From Methylopumilus sp009926035 (GTDB lineage: Bacteria > Pseudomonadota > Gammaproteobacteria > Burkholderiales > Methylophilaceae), in contig JBEANL010000005.1 of NCBI GenBank assembly GCA_041165405.1, positions 1 through 64,000 of the forward strand: a stretch of 64,000 nt of DNA. The letters are read 5' to 3'. The translations under genes were made by a program, and so were the position numbers. Below the pieces are notes generated by a model, which saw only the letters and a program-made list of their open reading frames with translations, was not told the DNA's origin and did no database searches. Below are positions 60,226 through 64,000 of the stretch, in pieces; positions within the stretch are counted from its first letter, which is position 1; every line of letters begins with the position of its first letter.

Positions 60226-60767
60226 TTAACTTAAGCGGCATTAAGCGTACAACTGTTTATTTAACGCTGCTTACAGTGCTAATGTTTGGTTTTGGATATG
60301 CACTAGTGCCGCTTTATGATGTTTTCTGTGAAGTCACTGGATTGAATGGAAAGACTGGTCGTATTTATAATGCCGAAGCCTCAAAACTAGTTGTAGATGC
60401 TGACCGATTTGTTACTATTCATTTTGATTCAAACATAAATGGTAATTTAGCTTGGAAATTAAAAGCTGATCAAAAGTTTTTAAAGGTTAATCCAGGTAAA
60501 TTTTATGAAGTAACTTATACCGTTGAAAATATGATTAATGAGGAGATTATTGGTCAAGCAATACCAAGTGTTACTCCACAAATCGCATCACTTTATTTAA
60601 AAAAGTCTGAATGCTTTTGTTTTAGAAACCAAGTATTAAAGCCAGGTGAGAAAAAAAATCTTACGGTGCGTTTTGAAGTTGATAAAGATATTCCAAAAAA
60701 CGTAGAATCACTCACACTTTCATACACCTTCTTTAGAGCTTTAAGAGAAGATAAAAAAGTAAGTTAA
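60222..60767 (+). CDS. ctaG: Cytochrome c oxidase copper-delivery protein (Cox11/CtaG)
   Basis: 181 residues. One N-terminal membrane helix, then a periplasmic immunoglobulin-like domain with the copper-binding CFCF motif (Cys131, Cys133) in ECFCFRNQVLKPGE. VPLYDVFCEVTGLNG near residue 30 contains a further conserved cysteine (Cys36). It inserts CuB into subunit I. It lies between the small assembly gene and coxC, a normal arrangement apart from the missing DUF2970 gene. Confidence 0.95.
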   Translation: MINLSGIKRTTVYLTLLTVLMFGFGYALVPLYDVFCEVTGLNGKTGRIYNAEASKLVVDADRFVTIHFDSNINGNLAWKLKADQKFLKVNPGKFYEVTYTVENMINEEIIGQAIPSVTPQIASLYLKKSECFCFRNQVLKPGEKKNLTVRFEVDKDIPKNVESLTLSYTFFRALREDKKVS

Positions 60768-60807
60768 ATACAATTTATAAATTATTAACAGATAATTAAG
60801 GAAATAT

Positions 60808-61680
60808 ATGGCAAGTAAAGATATCTATTTTGTTCCTGAGTCAAGCAAGTGGCCGATTGTCGGCAGCCTCGCTCTATTTACTTCATTTGTAGGGGCAGCA
60901 ATGTTATTTAATCAGTCGCCCAACGCAAAATATGTGTTTATTATCGGATTAGCAGCGGTAATTTACATGTTTGCTGGATGGTTTTCAAATGTAATAACTG
61001 AGAGCCTTGAAGGAAAATATAATAAACAAGTAGATACTAGCTTCAGAATGGGTATGGGTTGGTTTATTCTTTCAGAAGTTATGTTTTTTGCAGCTTTTTT
61101 TGGCGCGCTATTTTATGCTCGTGTTTTATCTGTGCCTTGGCTAAGTGGTGAAGGTCATGGAGTAATAACGCATCAATTTTTATGGCCGGAATTTAAAGCT
61201 TCATGGCCAATGTCAGTAATGCCAAATCCAACTAACTTTACGGCTTTTAAAGATACTATCCCAGCGTTTGGAGTTCCTGCATTAAATACATTAATTCTTT
61301 TAACAAGTGGATTGACGGTTACATTTGCCCATTGGGCCTTGAAAAAGGGACAAAGAAAATATTTATGTGCTTGGCTTGCTGCCACAGTTGCGTTAGGGGC
61401 AATATTTGTTTATTTTCAAGCTGGTGAGTATCACCATGCCTATACTGAGTTAAATTTAAAGCTTAGCTCTGGAATATATGGGTCTACATTTTTCTTACTT
61501 ACAGGATTTCATGGTTTCCATGTGACTATGGGGGCTGTTATGTTAGCAGTGATTTTATTGAGATCACTTAAAGGACATTTTACAAAAAATGATCACTTTG
61601 CTTTTGAAGCTGTTGCATGGTATTGGCACTTTGTGGACGTGGTTTGGCTAGGTCTCTTTATCTTTGTATATTGGCTTTAA
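60808..61680 (+). CDS. coxC: Cytochrome c oxidase subunit III
   Basis: 290 residues with seven membrane helices. Family blocks include GMGWFILSEVMFFAAFFGAL (about residues 75-94), QAGEYHHAY, GSTFFLLTGFHGFHVTMG and WYWHFVDVVWLGLFIFVYW at the end. Subunit III stabilises subunit I and supplies protons and bound lipid. It closes the coxB-to-coxC transcript, followed by a terminator. Confidence 0.97.
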   Translation: MASKDIYFVPESSKWPIVGSLALFTSFVGAAMLFNQSPNAKYVFIIGLAAVIYMFAGWFSNVITESLEGKYNKQVDTSFRMGMGWFILSEVMFFAAFFGALFYARVLSVPWLSGEGHGVITHQFLWPEFKASWPMSVMPNPTNFTAFKDTIPAFGVPALNTLILLTSGLTVTFAHWALKKGQRKYLCAWLAATVALGAIFVYFQAGEYHHAYTELNLKLSSGIYGSTFFLLTGFHGFHVTMGAVMLAVILLRSLKGHFTKNDHFAFEAVAWYWHFVDVVWLGLFIFVYWL

Positions 61681-61693
61681 TCTAACTCACCTT

Positions 61694-61722
61694 AAAAAGC
61701 GCTATATTTATAGCGCTTTTTT
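61694..61722. terminator. Bidirectional terminator after coxC
   Basis: AAAAAGCGCTA and TAGCGCTTTTT pair around a six-base AT loop, with a T-run on the plus strand and A-run on the other side. It ends the cox transcript and the convergent DUF2909 gene. Confidence 0.9.
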
Positions 61723-61725
61723 ATT

Positions 61726-61944
61726 TCACATGTTATGTGGGTGAATCAGGCCAGAATAAAACCCATAAAAAAGCAAGAAGAATAAAAGAAGAGAAAGCCC
61801 AACTCTAAAAGAAAGTGATGTAACCATTCTGTTTGAATTCTTTTTTTTATCTTTGATTAGAAAGAAAAGTCCACCCGAAAGAGATAAAAGTATAAATAAT
61901 AGAATTGCTATTACAAGAATCTTAAATAATAATTCACCACTCAT
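61726..61944 (-). CDS. Twin-transmembrane protein, DUF2909 family
   Basis: 72 residues: two membrane helices (about 5-29 and 47-68) joined by a basic loop IKDKKKNSNRMVTSLSFRVGLS. This is the DUF2909 pattern, seen in Gamma- and Betaproteobacteria next to surf1 and the cox genes. It is divergent from surf1 across 23 bases. A role in oxidase assembly is suggested by context only. Confidence 0.83.
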   Translation of the reverse strand: MSGELLFKILVIAILLFILLSLSGGLFFLIKDKKKNSNRMVTSLSFRVGLSLLLFFLLFYGFYSGLIHPHNM

Positions 61945-61967
61945 AAAATAACCGTACCTTCAATATA

Positions 61968-62708
61968 ATGTTGAAATTTTCAATACATAACATAAGTTTT
62001 AATTATAAGTTATTACCTACTCTGGTATTTATTATATTTTTTACTCTTTTTATTAAATTGGGTTTTTGGCAGATGGATCGTGCCTATCAAAAAAAGATAA
62101 TTAATATGGCATTTGTCGAAAGACAAAATCAGCCACCAATACAGTTAAATAAAGAAACTATCCAAATACCAATAAAGGATATTATTTGGCATCACGTTAC
62201 TTTGAGTGGGGAGTTTTTAAATGATAAGAATATTATCCTAGACAATCAAATTCGTGAGGAAAAAGCAGGCTTTCTCATTTATACCCCTTTTAGAATATTA
62301 GATTCAAATAGCGTTATCTTAATTAATAGAGGCTGGCATCCTCTAACTAATTCAAGAACAGATATTCCTGATATAACTCCTATAAGAGAGATGCAAACTA
62401 TTGAAGGCGAGATTAGTCAAATGCCATCTTCTGGTATTTCACTAGGAAACGTTGTAACTGAGAAATTAGACGAATCATCCTTCAGGATTCAGAAGATGGA
62501 TTATGATATTTTAAAATCCCTAATAAGCAAAGATTTAATGAATTATGAAGTTAAACTCAAAAAACCAATTTTTGATAAGACTTATATTTTAGATTCTGGT
62601 ATTCCGGTTCCCGATAGCGATAAAAATTATGGATATGCATTTCAGTGGTTTGCGATGGCATTTACACTTTTGATTATTTTTATAAGATTGGGCGCACAAA
62701 AGAAATGA
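61968..62708 (+). CDS. surf1: SURF1 family cytochrome oxidase assembly protein
   Basis: 246 residues with one membrane helix at each end and a periplasmic domain between. KLGFWQMDRAYQKK after the first helix, ILINRGWHPLTNSR in the middle and NYGYAFQWFAMAF in the last helix are SURF1 hallmarks. It helps insert heme a into subunit I. The stop overlaps the next ATG (ATGA). Confidence 0.93.
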   Translation: MLKFSIHNISFNYKLLPTLVFIIFFTLFIKLGFWQMDRAYQKKIINMAFVERQNQPPIQLNKETIQIPIKDIIWHHVTLSGEFLNDKNIILDNQIREEKAGFLIYTPFRILDSNSVILINRGWHPLTNSRTDIPDITPIREMQTIEGEISQMPSSGISLGNVVTEKLDESSFRIQKMDYDILKSLISKDLMNYEVKLKKPIFDKTYILDSGIPVPDSDKNYGYAFQWFAMAFTLLIIFIRLGAQKK

Positions 62709-63289
62709 TATTAAGCAATATTCATAAGTCACGATTAAAACTAATCAGTATTATCTTGTTATTCTTAGTACCTGTGATTTATGCATGGTATTTAGTTTTT
62801 TTTACAGATTTTAAAATGAACTCAAAGGGAGTGGAGCATGGGTTTTTAATTCGCCCAATTATTCAGATTGGTAATTCTGAATTACTGGAGCCGGTAAGTA
62901 GGCAAATTTACCAATTAACCGGCAAATGGACATTAGTTTCTTTTGTCGAAAATAAATGTGATAAGGCATGTGAATTCCAATTATATGAGTTAAGACAAAT
63001 TTGGTTTGCATTAGGTAAAGATGCCAACAAAATTCAAAGGCTGGCTATAGCTAAAGATAATGACTTAATTTCATCTGAACAAATTAAATTGAGCCAAGGT
63101 CAGCTTTTATTAAAAGATCATAGCGATTTAAACAGGCTAAATAATCTGTTTAAATCCTACCCAGACTTCAATAATGAGTCCATCTATTTGATAGATCCTT
63201 ATGGTAATTTGATGATGCAATATAAAAAAGGAACAAATCCATCTGGAATAATTAAAGATTTAGAGCGCTTAATAAGAATTTCGAAGTAA
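62705..63289 (+). CDS. SCO-like thioredoxin-fold membrane protein lacking the copper-ligand histidine
   Basis: 194 residues from the ATG overlapping the surf1 stop. One N-terminal membrane helix, then a thioredoxin-like domain with a CX3C pair (Cys85, Cys89, NKCDKACE) as in SCO1/SenC copper proteins, and YLIDPYGNLMMQYKKG near the end. In SCO proteins a conserved His lies five residues before that Tyr; here the position is Asn156. Such genes between surf1 and ctaA are common in Betaproteobacteria and poorly characterised. Confidence 0.75.
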   Translation: MILSNIHKSRLKLISIILLFLVPVIYAWYLVFFTDFKMNSKGVEHGFLIRPIIQIGNSELLEPVSRQIYQLTGKWTLVSFVENKCDKACEFQLYELRQIWFALGKDANKIQRLAIAKDNDLISSEQIKLSQGQLLLKDHSDLNRLNNLFKSYPDFNNESIYLIDPYGNLMMQYKKGTNPSGIIKDLERLIRISK

Positions 63290-63784
63290 TCAGGAATCAA
63301 GATGCTTTTTTAAAAGAGCATTCAATTTATTAAAATCTAGCTCCCCTATAACTTTATCAATGATTTTTCCATTTTTATCAATAAGTATTGAAGTTGGAGT
63401 AAGGCGAATCTGCTCAAATGATCGTGCAATTTGGCCATCAACATCTAATACAACAGGAAAAGGGATTTTATTCTTTTGAGTAAAATTTAAGACCTGATTG
63501 GGCGGGTCATAACTCATAGATACAGCAATAATCTCTAAGCCTTGTTCCCTGAATTGATTGTATATAGCAACAAGACCTGGCATTTCTTTGATACAGCCTG
63601 GACAGTCAGTTGCCCAAAAATTGATGATTGTGAAATTGTTTTTCTCTTCATAAAGCTTTATTGCTTTGCCAGTTATTGAAGTAACCGGAATTTCAGGAAC
63701 TTTTTTATTTGTGGCTAATGACAAAAAAATTAAAACTAAAAGAGTTAATAAAACTAGTAATAGCCAGAGAGATTTTTTTGTCAT
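63290..63784 (-). CDS. TlpA-family thiol-disulfide oxidoreductase
   Basis: 164 residues. An N-terminal membrane anchor precedes a thioredoxin fold with the active-site CPGC (Cys61-Cys64) in FWATDCPGCIKEMPG, and the cis-proline loop in RLTPTSILIDKNGKII. TlpA/ResA-type proteins keep cysteines of CuA or apocytochrome c reduced, fitting the cox context. Its stop codon directly abuts that of the SCO-like gene on the other strand. It is divergent from ctaA. Confidence 0.88.
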   Translation of the reverse strand: MTKKSLWLLLVLLTLLVLIFLSLATNKKVPEIPVTSITGKAIKLYEEKNNFTIINFWATDCPGCIKEMPGLVAIYNQFREQGLEIIAVSMSYDPPNQVLNFTQKNKIPFPVVLDVDGQIARSFEQIRLTPTSILIDKNGKIIDKVIGELDFNKLNALLKKHLDS

Positions 63785-63804
63785 AATAAGGTGAATGTTA
63801 TAAT
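63778..63804 (+). promoter_or_regulatory. Possible promoter for ctaA
   Basis: TTGTCA (63778-63783) and TATAAT (63799-63804) are 15 bases apart, shorter than optimal. The expected start near 63811 lies within an inverted repeat (63806-63836). Tentative. Confidence 0.35.
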
Positions 63805-63805
63805 T

Positions 63806-63836
63806 CTCATATAGTAATTGAATTATTTCATATGAG
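63806..63836 (+). promoter_or_regulatory. Inverted repeat in the ctaA leader
   Basis: CTCATAT (63806-63812) and ATATGAG (63830-63836) are perfectly complementary, and the interval contains a second dyad TAATT-G-AATTA (63815-63825). It could be an operator between the divergent tlpA-like and ctaA genes or an RNA hairpin. Only the symmetry is seen. Confidence 0.45.
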
Positions 63837-63874
63837 TCTAATCGATATTAATATAAATTTATAGAATTTTAATT

Positions 63875-64000
63875 ATGCAACTTTTTAAAAAAATTACTTT
63901 ATTTACGACAATTATGGCTTTTTGTTTAATTGTTTTGGGCGCTTATGTAAGGCTATCAGATGCTGGTTTAGGTTGCCCAGATTGGCCAGGATGTTTTGGA
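63875..64000 (+). CDS. ctaA: Heme A synthase, N-terminal part (partial)
   Basis: The first 42 codons, running off the end of the window. A hydrophobic first helix (ITLFTTIMAFCLIVLGAYV) is followed by RLSDAGLGCPDWPGCFG, the COX15/CtaA signature with its conserved cysteine pair. It oxidises heme O to heme A for the aa3/caa3-type oxidase encoded upstream. ctaB probably follows outside the window. Confidence 0.95.
   Translation, partial: MQLFKKITLFTTIMAFCLIVLGAYVRLSDAGLGCPDWPGCFG

Noticed and set aside
1..64000. CRISPR arrays, insertion sequences, prophage genes, toxin-antitoxin pairs, rRNA genes, known riboswitches
   Set aside because: I looked for spaced repeats, transposase or integrase motifs, phage structural proteins, rRNA landmarks and the conserved cores of TPP, SAM, cobalamin and glycine riboswitches, and found none by eye.

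Overview
This window is a contiguous stretch of a low-GC, compact betaproteobacterial chromosome. It has short gaps, many 1- to 17-base gene overlaps, several TTG starts, and convergent genes that share stop-codon bases. Several families typical of Betaproteobacteria are present: a DUF2782 secreted protein and a BPSS1780-like membrane protein flanking homoserine kinase, a DUF2970 protein, a twin-transmembrane DUF2909 protein, and a ~41-residue cytochrome oxidase assembly peptide between coxA and ctaG. With the low GC and streamlining, the best guess is a Methylophilaceae lineage of the OM43/'Ca. Methylopumilus' kind. That is inference: no methylotrophy gene lies in the window.

Layout. 1-14.2 kb: the 3' end of tuf, then the S10, spc and alpha ribosomal clusters (rpsJ to rplQ, with secY, infA, rpmJ and rpoA), closed by a strong terminator. 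Internal promoters are visible after rpsJ and after rpsQ, and probably before rpsM. 14.2-16.4 kb, minus strand: rpmG, rpmB, dut, coaBC. 16.5-22.7 kb: cstA with its small partner YbdD, lgt (minus), ilvD, a hexose-6-phosphate mutarotase, and a small cytochrome c. 22.7-29.2 kb, minus strand: dusB-fis-purH-purD-hemF and an amino acid permease. 29.2-33 kb: a truncated tRNA-Met remnant, a CinA-like gene and polA. 33-38 kb: a LOG-family gene, DUF2782, thrB, a membrane protein, and uvrD (minus). 38-40.1 kb: groES-groEL (minus) under a sigma-32-like promoter joined to a perfect CIRCE operator. 40.1-44.9 kb: aldo/keto reductase, bioA, PBP4-type dacB, FKBP, OsmC. 44.9-48.2 kb: a DUF2322-like gene, coq7 and ctpA (minus), a SelW-like gene, and an NlpC/P60 peptidase (minus). 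48.2-53.5 kb: dinG/yoaA, tsaB, rimI, a likely holD, proS. 53.5-56.5 kb: a DUF1097-like membrane protein behind a structured leader, a secreted protein of unknown function, queA and DUF2970. 56.6-64 kb: tRNA-Leu(CAA), DUF2244, then a caa3-type cytochrome oxidase cluster (coxB with fused cytochrome c, coxA, small assembly protein, ctaG, coxC, DUF2909, surf1, an SCO-like protein, a TlpA-like protein, start of ctaA).

The window is almost entirely housekeeping. I see no CRISPR array, insertion sequence, prophage or toxin-antitoxin module. The observations most worth following are the structured leader before the DUF1097-like gene, the truncated tRNA-Met, the divergent HolD candidate next to rimI, the terminator that ends on the thrB start codon, the SCO-like protein without its copper-ligand histidine, the dyads and repeats near the cox genes, and the two-layer heat-shock control region of groESL.
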